Assembly (NCBI GenBank): GCA_964059195.1
Contig: CAXKWD010000007.1
Location: 62,868,705 to 62,932,704, forward strand
Source: Ectobius pallidus
Lineage: Eukaryota; Arthropoda; Insecta; Blattodea; Ectobiidae
Reading direction: 5' to 3'
Length of the DNA: 64,000 nt
Every line of letters begins with the position of its first letter. Position 1 is the first letter of the stretch. Positions 1 to 10,259 of the stretch are shown one piece after another. The position numbers were made by a program, and so were the translations under genes. The notes under the pieces are model-generated. The model did not search any database. It had not been told where the DNA came from and was given only the letters and a program-made list of their open reading frames with translations.

Positions 1-15
1 GAACACTTCCAAAGT

Positions 16-1618
16 ATGTATGGTAATGATGAAGAAGGCATAGATTCTAACATAGATAGACCAGAGTTGCCGGTGCTACAAGGAGAAGATGAAATAATAA
101 TAATACCAACAGTTGAAGAGATAAAAGAATCAATTAAGAAATTAAAGAATAATAAGGCAACAGGACCAGATGGCCTAAACGCAGAATTATTTAAAATAGA
201 AGAGAAAGAATATATAAACCTGCTATGGGGACTAATTAAAAGAATTTGGGAAGAAGAAATCTGTCCTAGTAAGTGGGAAGAAGGCCTTATATGCCCGATA
301 TTTAAAAAAGGAGATCGTCTGGCATGTGAGAATTATCGTGGTATTACCTTGTTAAATGCCATAGGCCCTATATAAAATATTCTCAAATATATTGTTTAAA
401 AGAATGCAACCCTATGTAGAAAAAGTAATTGGAAAATACCAATGTGGTTTTAGACCTGGAAAGTCCATTTCAGATCATCTCCATACTATACAACAGATAC
501 TGGAAAAGTTAAGAGAATATGGCATCAACACATACCTTATATTTGTGGATTTTAAGTCTGCCTATGATACCATCAATAAAAAGGAACTCTTCAAGGCTAT
601 GAGAGAATTCAGGATCCCTAGGAAATTAATAAATCTGACTGAACTCACTTTAAAAACTGTAAGATGCAAAGTGAAAGCTCTTAATGGGACTTCAGAACCC
701 TTCACAACTCAGAGAGGTTTAAGACAAGGAGATGCGCTATCATGCCTGCTGTTCAATATAGCCTTAGAAAAAGCAATAAGAGAATCTGGTTTAGATATCA
801 GGGGAACCATACTACATAAGTCAGTACAACTTCTAGCATTCGCAGATGATGTAGTTTTAATAGGAAGATACGAGAAATCAATAAAAGATGCTTACAAGAG
901 ACTAGAAGTGGCAGCAGGGCAAATAGGGCTAAAAGTTAACTATAATAAAACAAAATTCATGGAAACTTCTGGTGAACAAAGAAGTACTATAATGAATAAT
1001 TTGAATATAGAAAAAGTAAATAATTTTAAATATCTAGGAGCTATAATCACAAGTGACAATAATAATTCCATAGAAATCAATCACAGAATCAACCAAGGCA
1101 ATAGAAGCTATTATAGTTTAAGAAAGCTGTTAATGTCCAACAGAATAAGGAAGCAAACAAAAATTAGGATATACACAACATTAATAAAACCCATTATTCT
1201 GTATGGAAGTGAAAGTTGGACCCTCACTAAGGGGGATGAGGAAAAGTTAAGGATATTTGAAAGGAAGATCTTGAGGAAGATATACGGCCCAAGCTATGTG
1301 AATGGAATATGGAGAATAAAATATAACGATGAACTATATGCTCTGTACAAAGAACCAGATATAGTACATACCATAAAAATCAATAGACTGAAGTGGCTAG
1401 GGCATATAAGAAGAAGGGAAGACAATAACCCTTGTAAAAAAATAACCTTCTCTCAGCCTGAAGGCAGTAGGAAAAAAGGAAGACCCAAACTGAGATGGTT
1501 AGATGGAACCTTAAAAGATCTACAATCTCTAAAGGTTAAAGCATGGTGGAAGGAAGCGCAAGATAGGAACAAGTGGAAGGCTATCATCAAGGAGGCTAAG
1601 GCTCATAAAGGGCTGTAA
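16..1618 (+). pseudogene. RTE-like non-LTR retrotransposon reverse transcriptase, frameshifted
   Basis: This is the RT half of a LINE that enters from the left window edge. The first part (16-375) holds the RT start, with KATGPDGLNAELFK and CENYRGITLLNA. The second part (392-1618, 408 aa) has motif A FVDFKSAYD (catalytic Asp about residue 53), LRQGDALSCLLFN, catalytic FADD at residues 150-153, and a C-terminal tail with WLGHI and GRPKLRWLDG. The two parts are in different frames. An apparent extra block of about seven bases near 364-370 separates them, so the copy is dead. FADD and the tail resemble the RTE-like LINEs common in insects. The endonuclease half lies outside the window. Clade assignment is from memory of the family; RT identity is certain. 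Confidence 0.88.
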
Positions 1619-1624
1619 CGCCAG

Positions 1625-1640
1625 TTAAGTAAGTAAGTAA
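1625..1640 (+). repeat. (TAAG)n 3' tail of the LINE
   Basis: A short run of TAAG units begins seven bases after the RT stop codon. RTE-clade LINEs usually end in a very short 3' UTR and a simple repeat rather than poly(A), so this probably marks the element's 3' end. Confidence 0.65.
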
Positions 1641-1799
1641 TGAAGTATATTATTCACTTTAAAATGTTTCGTTTAGAATCACATTACATTTATTTTCCTT
1701 TAAATTTCCATCCTAAAATTAAGGTACGTCTTATGGTCCGTAAAATACGGTATATACTAGTTTAAAATACAATAGATTAATTTACTCACAGTGAATAGT
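1641..1799. other. AT-rich spacer
   Basis: No coding or repeat signal is recognisable between the LINE tail and the Penelope fragment. Confidence 0.5.
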
Positions 1800-2347
1800 T
1801 AAAATAATGCTGCACAATGTTTTGAGTCTTTCCTCGACCCTTCCTCAGGTGCCTCCTGTCTCACACTGCTCACAAAACGAGGAATCTTCCACATCCCCTG
1901 ATGGTTGGTAACTATCGACCATAAACGTCGTACATTGGGCATACCTATCGATTCATTCCTTTGGGACTCCAAAATCAACAGTCCTTTCAACCTGCTTGGA
2001 TGGTGGGGGAAAAATAATGTTCGATTTATCACCACTCAGTCTCTTAATTACTCCCATCCATTCTTCACTTATATCCCCTTCATACCTGTTCATTGAGACC
2101 TGCTGATTTTCAATAATTTTCCATGCCTCCGTCACCTTTTTCTTCTAACCTTGTCAAACAAAACTTTCACTACACTAACCTCATCAACTCGATGTTTTTC
2201 CTGAACGATATGTTGGCTCAAACCTGTCGTAAATTTTCCATTCTTAATGTCCCTTTCGTGCTCTTTAATTCTGTGTCTTGTGGAGAAAGTGACAAGGTGT
2301 ATATCGGGGAAACGGGGAGAGACTTTAGAACTAGAATTAAAGAGCAT
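1800..2347 (-). pseudogene. Penelope-like element 3' fragment (GIY-YIG endonuclease C-terminus and tail)
   Basis: Read on the minus strand, 2347-1953 encodes the end of a GIY-YIG domain and its downstream region (RIKEHERDIKNGKF, TGLSQHI, AWKIIENQ, MNRYEGDISEEWM). It is clearly related to the C-terminus of the PLE at 18704-21462. The tail continues to about 1800 and keeps a degenerate hammerhead-like motif: CTGAGGA, a hairpin, then AAAAC where the relatives have GAAAC. Two frames are needed. Only the last third of the protein remains. Confidence 0.75.
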
Positions 2348-2400
2348 GAAAGGGACATTAAGAATGGAAAATTTGCGTCAAGGGGCGTCACAAGAAGACA
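2281..2400 (+). pseudogene. Penelope GIY-YIG fragment, opposite orientation
   Basis: The plus strand encodes DKVYIGETGRDFRTRIKEHE followed by RDIKNGKF, the catalytic core strip of a GIY-YIG nuclease. It overlaps in content with the minus-strand fragment next to it, so 2229-2275 and 2330-2375 are inverted copies of the same coding stretch. The reading frame is lost after about 2380. Confidence 0.7.
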
Positions 2401-2461
2401 CATATATTATTTTGCCCGAGACATCGATTTTCCCACCATCCGATTAAACTCACACTACTGA

Positions 2462-2699
2462 TAATCACCTTTCAAGGTTGGCATCTCTGTATTTCACCTA
2501 AATCCACATTGGTAATCTCCAATGATCTCATCTGCATATGGGGTTAATCTTGACAGAAGTATATTAGACAAAATTTTGTATGATGTTGATAAGAGAGAAA
2601 TTCCTCAATGGTTATTACATTCGACCCTATCTCACTTTTTATGGGCCAGTATAATAATAGATTCTTTCCATTCCTTCGGCAATTCTTCCTTTCTCCGTA
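2462..2699. other. Spacer, unassigned
   Basis: This may include a decayed continuation of the RTE-like relic on its right. I see no secure motif. Confidence 0.35.
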
Positions 2700-3985
2700 T
2701 CATAAGAATGAGTTTATGGATCTCTCTCTATCCCCACCTGCCTTAATTAATTCTGCTGCAATTTGGTCAATACCTGGAGAAATGTGTTTTTTTAGTTTAC
2801 CTATTGATGTTTCTATTTCTATTAGAGTCGGTTCAGCAACTAATGTCTGCTGTGAATATTTCACTTTCAACACTTTGGACATCTCCATGTACATTTAATA
2901 TTTGATTAAAGAAGTTTTTCCACCTATTGAAAACATTATTCGGAGCCACGAGTATAGTGCCATCATTGTTCTGAATTATTTTTGTCTTTACTGTTTTCCT
3001 CTAATTCATTTACTTTATCTTTGAGGTAGTGGTTTCTAGAGGTTTCTCATACAGCATTGTTGAGATTTTCGACATAGTGTCTGCAACCATTGTAGTTTTG
3101 CCTGCTTTCTTGCACTTATGATTTCTTGCATTCATCATAGAACCACGGTTTATTTGGTTTCAGTTCAACTTTTTTCTTTTGCGGATACTTTAATGTTGGC
3201 TTGAATCCTTTCTCAGATTTTATCGATATTCTTATCATCCCTTGATTCTTGTTCTGCAGTGTTTTCTAAAACTGCAAGTCTATTTGGAATGTCAACTTGG
3301 TAAGCATTCCTACTTTGGTTTTCATGTAGCTTTTTCAGATTGAATATCTCTATATGAAAATTTTGCCTAGTTCCTTTGTTTAATGAAAGTTTCTCGCGAA
3401 CAGCAGCAACTACCAGATATTAATCTGAATCACAGTCAGCACCCCTAAAAGTTCAAACATCAGTTATACTAGACTGCCTCCTTGCATCTATTAGCACATG
3501 GTCGATTTGATTATGAGTCATTCCATCTGGTGAGGTCCATGTGTATTTATATTACAGTGTGGGAATTTTTACTCTTTACGATTAAATTTTTAGCTGTGGA
3601 AAAATTCACTAATCTAACCCTATTGCCATTGCTCTGCAAGTGGAGACTTTCATTCCCAATTGTGGGCTTGAAAATATCCTCCCTTCCTACTTTCACATTG
3701 AAATCTACTAGTTCAATTTTCATGTGATATGCTGGAAACTGATCCAATGTTTGTTCTATTTCCTCATAAAAACTATTCTTGTCATCATTGTCTTTATCCT
3801 TTGTTGGTGCGTGGACTATCATAATTATGATGTCACTCTACCTTCCTCTTAGAATAACATAAGAAAGTCTATCATTAAACCTTCCTATGCGAAATTTAAT
3901 ATATTAAATCCAATGTTGTCTGTGTTGTCTCGGAATTTAATATAAAAACCATAATCGCTCAAAGAGCGTCACTTCCCTTAATGTC
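2700..3985 (-). pseudogene. Decayed RTE-like LINE: AP endonuclease to start of RT
   Basis: Minus-strand reading gives, in order, FRIGRFNDRLSYVI, then NVKVGREDIFKPTIGNESLH (apurinic endonuclease core, normally GDFNAKVG), then TWTSPDGMTHNQIDHVLID, and finally the RT entry IGKLKKHISPGIDQIAAELI. Several stops and frame changes occur; the SDH-type endonuclease motif has a stop in place of the His. RT catalytic motifs are absent, so the copy is truncated as well as decayed. It belongs to the same broad LINE group as the fragment at 9970-10210 and is related to the one at 16-1618. Confidence 0.82.
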
Positions 3986-3997
3986 AGCACATTCAAT

Positions 3998-4201
3998 TCA
4001 ATTTTCACTTCTTTTTTGTTGACCCACTTTAAGAGATTTTTGTCTATTGTCAATACGTTTTAATTTCCTTAGCTGCGTAATTTTTGTGTTTTTTGTTTTT
4101 TCAAAAACACTAACAATTTTATCTCTGTTTTTGTTTTCCCAAATCGTTGTCACTGTTGAATTTACTAAACCAAATTCACAACAGTCTACAGTTTTTGCCA
4201 C
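3998..4201 (-). pseudogene. pogo/Tigger-type transposase DNA-binding domain fragment
   Basis: The 67-residue minus-strand stretch reads CCEFGLVNSTVTTIWENKN and later VGQQKRSEN. This resembles the centromere-protein-B-like helix-turn-helix region of pogo-family transposases, where the order is EFGL..ST..IW.N followed by a QQRS.N segment. No DDE domain follows. Assignment is by motif memory only. Confidence 0.5.
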
Positions 4202-4690
4202 TCTTGATTTTGTTCCAGTGTGAGTGTAACTGTGGTTTGCAAACTGAAGTTCTCAGAAAGCAGTTAACTTGCCTGCTAACTTGCTATTGTACACTTTTGT
4301 CTGTAAAGGGTTATTGACAACAGAAATCATGGATGCATGTATGCTATTACCTGCCATTAATGACTTTCAATGTCTTTTACCTGGACAATAAGTTTTAATT
4401 AGAGTATACAATAGAAACACTTTACTTTGTTGAAAAAGAATTTACACCATTGAAAAATGTCATTGGTGTGTTTTTAGAAAGTGAGACGAGAAAAATTGTA
4501 TTCAGAGTTAAAATTGAAGTAATGATATAGATACATTTATGTATCTCGTATTAAGCAAGGGAATAAAGCTTGTGTCTCATGGAAATTAATTGGTATCGCT
4601 GAATATTTGATGTTATAGACAAGATGCCATACAAACTAAGATGGCTGTAACAAAATTCTACTGTGTATATACATGTGTGAGTATACATAT
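4202..4690. other. AT-rich spacer
   Basis: No gene or recognisable repeat is seen here. Confidence 0.5.
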
Positions 4691-4918
4691 GTATACTGCA
4701 TATACCCGAATACTACCCGCCCCTGAATAATACCTGCGCCCAAATTTTTCGAAAGGAAATTTGAAAAAAGAAAAGAAATCTATAGGCCTGTATATAAAAT
4801 TACTTTGCCAGTTTTATTCTTAATTAAACAGTTATAATTAACATTGGATATCATAAAATAATGAAATACTATGGTAGGCTAAAACATAATTATAAGATAA
4901 TATTATAGGAGAAAATTC

Positions 4919-4991
4919 CTCCGACACAGGGACTTGAACCCAGGACCTTTGGCTATTCGCGCCAATGCTCTACCAACTGAGCTAAGCCGGA
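4919..4991 (-). tRNA. tRNA-like sequence, anticodon GAA (left arm)
   Basis: It folds as a cloverleaf: acceptor TCCGGCT/TGTCGGA with one mismatch at the base, D stem GCTC/GAGC, perfect anticodon stem TTGGC/GCCAA, T loop TTCAAGT. The seven-base anticodon loop GCGAATA gives GAA (Phe), but position 33 is C instead of the near-universal U and the T stem has a T-T mismatch. It is therefore more likely a tRNA-derived repeat than a functional gene. A and B boxes are intact. It is identical to the right-arm copy. Confidence 0.5.
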
Positions 4992-5083
4992 GTTCAATTG
5001 CCCTAATGGTCTACCTCACAACAGACATACAAGTTATGTCATATGCATAGGAGAGAGGTTCCATCCGGCGCTGTGAATTGAAC

Positions 5084-5156
5084 TCCGGCTTAGCTCAGTT
5101 GGTAGAGCATTGGCGCGAATAGCCAAAGGTCCTGGGTTCAAGTCCCTGTGTCGGAG
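5084..5156 (+). tRNA. tRNA-like sequence, anticodon GAA (right arm)
   Basis: Exact mirror of the left-arm copy, with the same cloverleaf, C33 and GAA anticodon. No CCA is encoded. A T-run (ATTTTTC) follows four bases after the discriminator and could stop Pol III. Confidence 0.5.
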
Positions 5157-5239
5157 GAATTTTTCTCCTATAATATTATCATGTAATGTCCAACAGAGAC
5201 AATAATCTGTGGTTCATGAAAGCTTATACATAATTATAA

Positions 5240-5768
5240 AAATAACGTGCATGGTAACAGCCAACCAAAATCTTGCCGTCTTATATGCGCAGTGTAACAC
5301 TTTCAACAACAACAGCACTCTTCATTCGTGAATCCAGCTGTTGTGCAGGAATCACACACAATGACGTGCGTCCGATCCAAGGTCAAAGTCATGTGGAAAT
5401 TCACTGAACTTTACCGAACTTTTCCTGAATTAGTGGTTCTGCTTGTACTGCACTGTTTTCTTGGCGTCTCTATGCAACCATCTGCATAAGAAAGCATCTT
5501 CATTGTTTCATTTTCCTTTCATTACAGCTTCCCTCCTGTTATACTATGCTGTGATGCTACTACAAAGCATTATGATATATTCAGCCAATAAGGTACAAAA
5601 TTCTCAAAATTCAGATGAGAGAAGTCCAGTATTCAAATAATATCCACACGTGTTTTTATTTCTGATTGATTTTAACTTATTGACATGCTCTACTGTATAC
5701 AAATTGCTTCATTTTGTTTTATTGAATCCACACCCCAGTTTTTCGTTTGTGATTTTTTTTAAATATAT
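5240..5768. other. Interior of candidate TIR element, no gene
   Basis: AT-rich sequence between the tRNA palindrome and the right terminal repeat. Only short shadow frames are present. Confidence 0.4.
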
Positions 5769-5792
5769 GGGTAGTATTCGAGTATAAACGGT

Positions 5793-5839
5793 ATACATAT
5801 ATATATATATATATACGTATATGTATGTATATGTATATA
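5793..5839. repeat. (TA)n microsatellite
   Basis: A near-pure TA run passing into TATG/TATA variants directly adjoins the right terminal repeat of the candidate TIR element. Confidence 0.85.
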
Positions 5840-6059
5840 GTTGTTATATTTGAAGATGTTGGGGTATTGACCATTACCAGAACCTCAGACAACTTACATA
5901 TTTGTTCCTTAGCACTCAACTAAACAACTGTACAGCTTTGTGGCAACCAGTAATTTTTTCCACAATTTCCACCAACATAATTTTCATGGATAATTCCACT
6001 AGAGTTTACAAGTTTATTGATAGATCTGCAACTGCTCAGCAGGAGTGAATTTATCTGAT

Positions 6060-7263
6060 AAAACTAGATGTCCATTTACCGGGCTATGTGGCCGTGGTCG
6101 TGTTCCGTCTTGCGGTGTTGCTGACGTTTCGCCTCGATCTGCGTCGGGCATCCTCAGAGCTGTGTTCAGCATGGTGGTCTGCTGAGTACTGGTCGCTGTC
6201 TCCCTGCCCGCCGATATTTATACTTTTTCCTCCTGCCGCTGATTGGACGGCGCTCAGTTTTATCCTTACCTCCCCCTCTCCGGTACAATTGAAAACACTA
6301 GATTTACATTTGGTTCTTGCGATCACTGGGGCCCAACTGCTGTGAATTCTCGTCATTTCTTCTTTGCGATTGAAATTGTCTGTATGTTTCTGTATTTCTA
6401 TGGCTTCCCGGTAAAGTCTAGGGAACCATTGGGAGGTAGTGCTAAGTACTTCTGTTTTGTGGAAGCTTATGTCATGTCCGGGTAGAAAAGCGTGCTCAGC
6501 TACTGCCGAATTTTCCGTGTTGCCTAGTCTACATTGTCTGTTGTGCTCCTTCAGCCTGGTATTAATGCTTCTTTTCGTTGTACCAATGTAGACTTTGCCA
6601 CAGCTGCACGGTATTCTATATACACCCGCTTTTGACAGGGGTTCCTGTTTGTCCTTGGCGGAGTTTAGATGCTGTTTTATTTTGGTGGTGGGTTTGTAAA
6701 TTGTTCTAATGTTGTGCTTGTCCAGAATTTTCCCAATGCGATCCGTGACCGTACGTATATACGGAAGAAAGGCCTTTGCTCTTGGTGGTGTTTTTGCCAT
6801 GCGGTCCTTTTCCGGGCCAATCGGCTTGGACGCCCTCGTTATTTCTTTTGAACTGTAACCATTAGCTTGGAAAGCAATGTGAAGGTGGTCCAGCTCCTCA
6901 CCAAGTAGGTGGGGATTGCAGATCTTCCGTGCTCTTAGTGATAGTGTCTTAATTATTCCGGATTTTTGGCGTGGATGGTGGTTGGACTCTTTGTGTAGGT
7001 ATCTATCTGTATGGGTCGGCTTTCTGTATACAGTATGCAACAATCTCAGGTTCTGGTCTCTGATTACCAACACATCTAGGAAGGCGAGTTTGTTGTTTAG
7101 CTCTTTTTCCATTGTGAATTGAATGTTACCATTGATTCCGTTTAGGTGCTGTAGGAACTGGTTGAGTTTTTCGTCCCCGTGGGGCCAAATGACGAACGTG
7201 TCGTCGACATATCTCCACCATACTTTAGGTTTTAACGGTGTTGTCTCCAAGGCTACAGCTTCG
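6060..7263 (-). pseudogene. PLE reverse transcriptase/GIY-YIG, truncated inverted copy
   Basis: Minus-strand coding starts abruptly in the RT palm just before motif C (RYVDDTFVIW) and runs through the thumb (YRKPTHTDRYLH), the GIY-YIG region (CSCGKVYIGTTKRS, NTRLKEHNR) and the tail. The fingers and first half of the palm are missing, so this copy cannot be active. It carries a second hammerhead-like motif at about 6127-6157 as the mirror of the one at 8720. Confidence 0.85.
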
Positions 7264-8793
7264 TCGTATCTGTTATCCAGACATTTGTCAACAATGTTAT
7301 CTCCACACATAGGGCAGACGGATACTCACGTCAAGGACTCCGCACACTTCATAGAAAAACTAGAGAAAGTGTCGCTCACACCGGAAGATTGTCTGGTAAG
7401 CTTCGATGTAGTTTCATTATTCACAAAAGTACCAATTGAAGAGGCCCTGTTACACATTGGGGAGGTGTTCCCGCAGGACATAACTGCCTTGTTCCGCCAT
7501 TGCCTCACGACCAGCTATTTCAAGTGGGATGGACGTTACTATGAACAAACTGACGGGGTTGCGATGGGGAGTCCCCTGAGCCCGACCATTGCTAACTTCT
7601 TTATGGAGAAATTCGAAGCTGTAGCCTTGGAGACAACACCGTTAAAACCTAAAGTATGGTGGAGATATGTCGACGACACGTTCGTCATTTGGCCCCACGG
7701 GGACGAAAAACTCAACCAGTTCCTACAGCACCTAAACGGAATCAATGGTAACATTCAATTCACAATGGAAAAAGAGCTAAACAACAAACTCGCCTTCCTA
7801 GATGTGTTGGTAATCAGAGACCAGAACCTGAGATTGTTGCATACTGTATACAGAAAGCCGACCCATACAGATAGATACCTACACAAAGAGTCCAACCACC
7901 ATCCACGCCAAAAATCCGGAATAATTAAGACACTATCACTAAGAGCACGGAAGATCTGCAATCCCCACCTACTTGGTGAGGAGCTGGACCACCTTCACAT
8001 TGCTTTCCAAGCTAATGGTTACAGTTCAAAAGAAATAACGAGGGCGTCCAAGCCGATTGGCCCGGAAAAGGACCGCATGGCAAAAACACCACCAAGAGCA
8101 AAGGCCTTTCTTCCGTATATACGTACGGTCACGGATCGCATTGGGAAAATTCTGGACAAGCACAACATTAGAACAATTTACAAACCCACCACCAAAATAA
8201 AACAGCATCTAAACTCCGCCAAGGACAAACAGGAACCCCTGTCAAAAGCGGGTGTATATAGAATACCGTGCAGCTGTGGCAAAGTCTACATTGGTACAAC
8301 GAAAAGAAGCATTAATACCAGGCTGAAGGAGCACAACAGACAATGTAGACTAGGCAACACGGAAAATTCGGCAGTAGCTGAGCACGCTTTTCTACCCGGA
8401 CATGACATAAGCTTCCACAAAACAGAAGTACTTAGCACTACCTCCCAATGGTTCCCTAGACTTTACCGGGAAGCCATAGAAATACAGAAACATACAGACA
8501 ATTTCAATCGCAAAGAAGAAATGACGAGAATTCACAGCAGTTGGGCCCCAGTGATCGCAAGAACCAAATGTAAATCTAGTGTTTTCAATTGTACCGGAGA
8601 GGGGGAGGTAAGGATAAAACTGAGCGCCGTCCAATCAGCGGCAGGAGGAAAAAGTATAAATATCGGCGGGCAGGGAGACAGCGACCAGTACTCAGCAGAC
8701 CACCATGCTGAACACAGCTCTGAGGATGCCCGACGCAGATCGAGGCGAAACGTCAGCAACACCGCAAGACGGAACACGACCACGGCCACATAG
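7262..8793 (+). pseudogene. PLE polyprotein: reverse transcriptase plus GIY-YIG endonuclease, 5' truncated
   Basis: Genuine PLE coding begins at the junction near 7262; the open frame upstream to 7123 is only antisense of the inverted arm. Visible RT blocks are LVSFDVVSLFTKVP (motif A region), DGVAMGSPLSPTIANFFM (motif B) and catalytic YVDD. The GIY-YIG domain follows with GVYRIPCSCGKVYIGTTKRS and an internal TRLKEH. PLEs are reverse-transcribed at the target site using this endonuclease; they are known for telomeric or dispersed insertion and for retaining introns. The frame is open to the stop but lacks its N-terminus. Confidence 0.88.
8720..8750 (+). ncRNA. Hammerhead-like motif of the PLE tail
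   Basis: CTGAGGA, one extra T, a GCC/GGC stem with a large loop, then GAAA. Hammerhead ribozymes are known in PLEs. Here stem I and stem III are poorly defined, and one base lies between the core A9 position and stem II that is absent in the consensus. Activity is doubtful. Confidence 0.4.
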
Positions 8794-8857
8794 CCCGGTA
8801 AATGGACATCTAGTTTTCGCCGGCCGTGAAAGCCTAGTTTCATATATCTGATAAAAC

Positions 8858-9960
8858 TTGTACACTCGAGTTGGATTTATTAAGAGTATTCCATGAATAA
8901 AAATGTAATTGATTATACAAATAATAAATAATTTTTTTACTTCGTTATATAAAAACAAAAGTCCCTGCGAGATCACAGCATATTATGAATCAACCTTGCA
9001 TGAATCGATTCGTGTTACCAGGTTGTAACTAATGCTACATATGGTGCATATGAGACATGGTTAACCTAATTTAGGTAAGCTAACATCAGAAAAGAATAAA
9101 AGCACATGAACTGGCTTGCTCTGAATTGAAACTGTGTTTTTAATCAATGTAGATTTATATTATTTCAATTTACAAACAAGTTATGTTGCATAAAATCATG
9201 TGTTTTATTCTGTTCACTGGCAGCATGTGACATATTAGTTACACAATATACAGATTCTTAAGTAATATTTTAAATTGTTCATAGGGTTACTCATTGGCTG
9301 CAGTGTTGGGACAGGCAGTTGGACCACTAATCTGCATGGTGAAGATTACTACTGGTAATAGCTTCTTCGTGAACGAAATTCCTGCACATCAGAATCAAAG
9401 GAACTAACAGATATGTACTGATAATTTTAATAATGAAGTTAGGCTATATATTTATATTTAAAATTTCCATGGGTTTCAGAGTATGCTTTGCAGAATTCTG
9501 TTACCTTGTTGTTCTTTCATGGTGGAGGTTTTCATCAATAAACACCACATCTAAGATTGAAAGAGGAATTCGATAACATGTTTAGAAAAAGCTGGTATAT
9601 ATTTATTACTCTGAAACTCCAGCAAGAAAAGATTATAATTATGTTATTTTATTTTACTACTCAAGAAAATACATTTAGTTCTTTCTCTTACCTAAAGGAA
9701 CTGAGAGACATTTCCTGACGGCGTGAGTTAATATAAATTTCTTGATAAATTAAAACAGTGATAGTAATTAATAAAACAGTGATAAGTAACAAATTCACAG
9801 TCACTAATAAAAAGAAAATATCGTAACTTTCGACTGACTTCTCTTCTATCAGAGACACGAAACTAGTCATTAATTGAGCTGTTTAAGAATGGAGAAACTG
9901 TGGCTCATCTCGTCAGAATTTGAAGTATGCTTAACAGCTGTGTGCTATTTAGTGTTTCAG
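8858..9960. other. AT-rich unassigned stretch
   Basis: No transposon homology is evident. It includes one exon-like segment (9285-9354), listed separately. Confidence 0.4.
9285..9354 (+). other. Possible orphan exon, 70 bases
   Basis: A T-rich tract ending ATAG precedes 9285 and GTAATA follows 9354, as in an acceptor and donor pair. One frame is open and reads GYSLAAVLGQAVGPLICMVK, a hydrophobic membrane-like segment. No flanking exon was found, so this could be chance. Confidence 0.18.
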
Positions 9961-9969
9961 TTATGTCCC

Positions 9970-10210
9970 ACACAAAAAGGTATATCGAACCTTCACCCTC
10001 CCTCCTAACTTCCTGCAGGTACATCTAAGCTGTATTTCCCTAATTCTCTAGTTACAGATTTAAGCATCCCAACCCTATACAAGCTCCTAACATTCCATAT
10101 TCCAAATCTATAGTTCCTATGATTTTTAGACTCCCTCAGTTCAGTCCCTATCTGGAGATCCGAACGAGGGACTATTTTACCTCCGGAGAATTTTACACTG
10201 ACAAGTAAGC
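9970..10210 (-). pseudogene. RTE-like LINE, endonuclease N-terminal fragment
   Basis: Minus-strand reading gives WNVRSLYRVGMLKSVTREL then GKYSLDV, the start of the AP-endonuclease domain of insect RTE-like LINEs. It stops after about 45 codons. The sequence on the 10120-10210 side looks like the 5' UTR of the same family. Confidence 0.6.
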
Positions 10211-10259
10211 GTTACTTAACAATATTTTTTACTGTGAGAGGTTGTTAACCTCACAGAAA

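Larger units (their letters stand above)
4896..5227. mobile_element. Palindromic tRNA-derived element with 12-bp target duplication
   Basis: Two arms of about 104 bases (4896-4999 and 5077-5180) are exact inverted copies apart from one indel. Each holds a complete tRNA-like sequence, with the tRNA 3' ends pointing outward. A 77-base spacer separates the arms and a 47-base unpaired tail follows the right arm. The direct repeat ACATAATTATAA flanks the unit at 4884-4895 and 5228-5239, consistent with retroposition. This resembles a SINE whose tRNA head has been duplicated head-to-head. Confidence 0.65.
4691..5796. mobile_element. Candidate nonautonomous TIR element
   Basis: The segment begins and ends with 28-base inverted repeats (4691-4718 and 5769-5796) that match at 24 of 28 positions by eye; the shared inner part is CGAATACTACCC. 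No transposase is visible inside, so this would be a nonautonomous DNA transposon. It contains a later insertion, the palindromic tRNA-like element at 4896-5227. TA-rich flanks hide any target duplication. Confidence 0.5.
6052..8857 (+). mobile_element. Penelope-like retroelement, head-to-head double copy with 13-bp target duplication
   Basis: TATCTGATAAAAC flanks the unit at 6052-6064 and 8845-8857. Inside, a truncated minus-strand copy (7263 down to 6060) is joined at position 7263 to a longer plus-strand copy (from about 7262 to 8844). The shared part forms a 1,204-bp inverted repeat with a 350-bp spacer. The arms are equal in length with no indel, and their translations agree where compared. 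An inverted, truncated 5' partner is a known peculiarity of PLE insertions. Confidence 0.88.

Noticed and set aside
4919..5156. Two functional tRNA-Phe genes
   Set aside because: C at position 33, a T-stem mismatch and the palindromic mobile context argue for tRNA-derived repeats.
5719..5919. 66-codon minus-strand ORF
   Set aside because: It translates the TA microsatellite (IYIYIHIRIYIYIY).
7123..7310. First part of the 556-codon plus-strand ORF as genuine PLE coding
   Set aside because: Up to 7263 it is antisense of the inverted arm and only happens to be open; PLE-like sequence starts at the junction.
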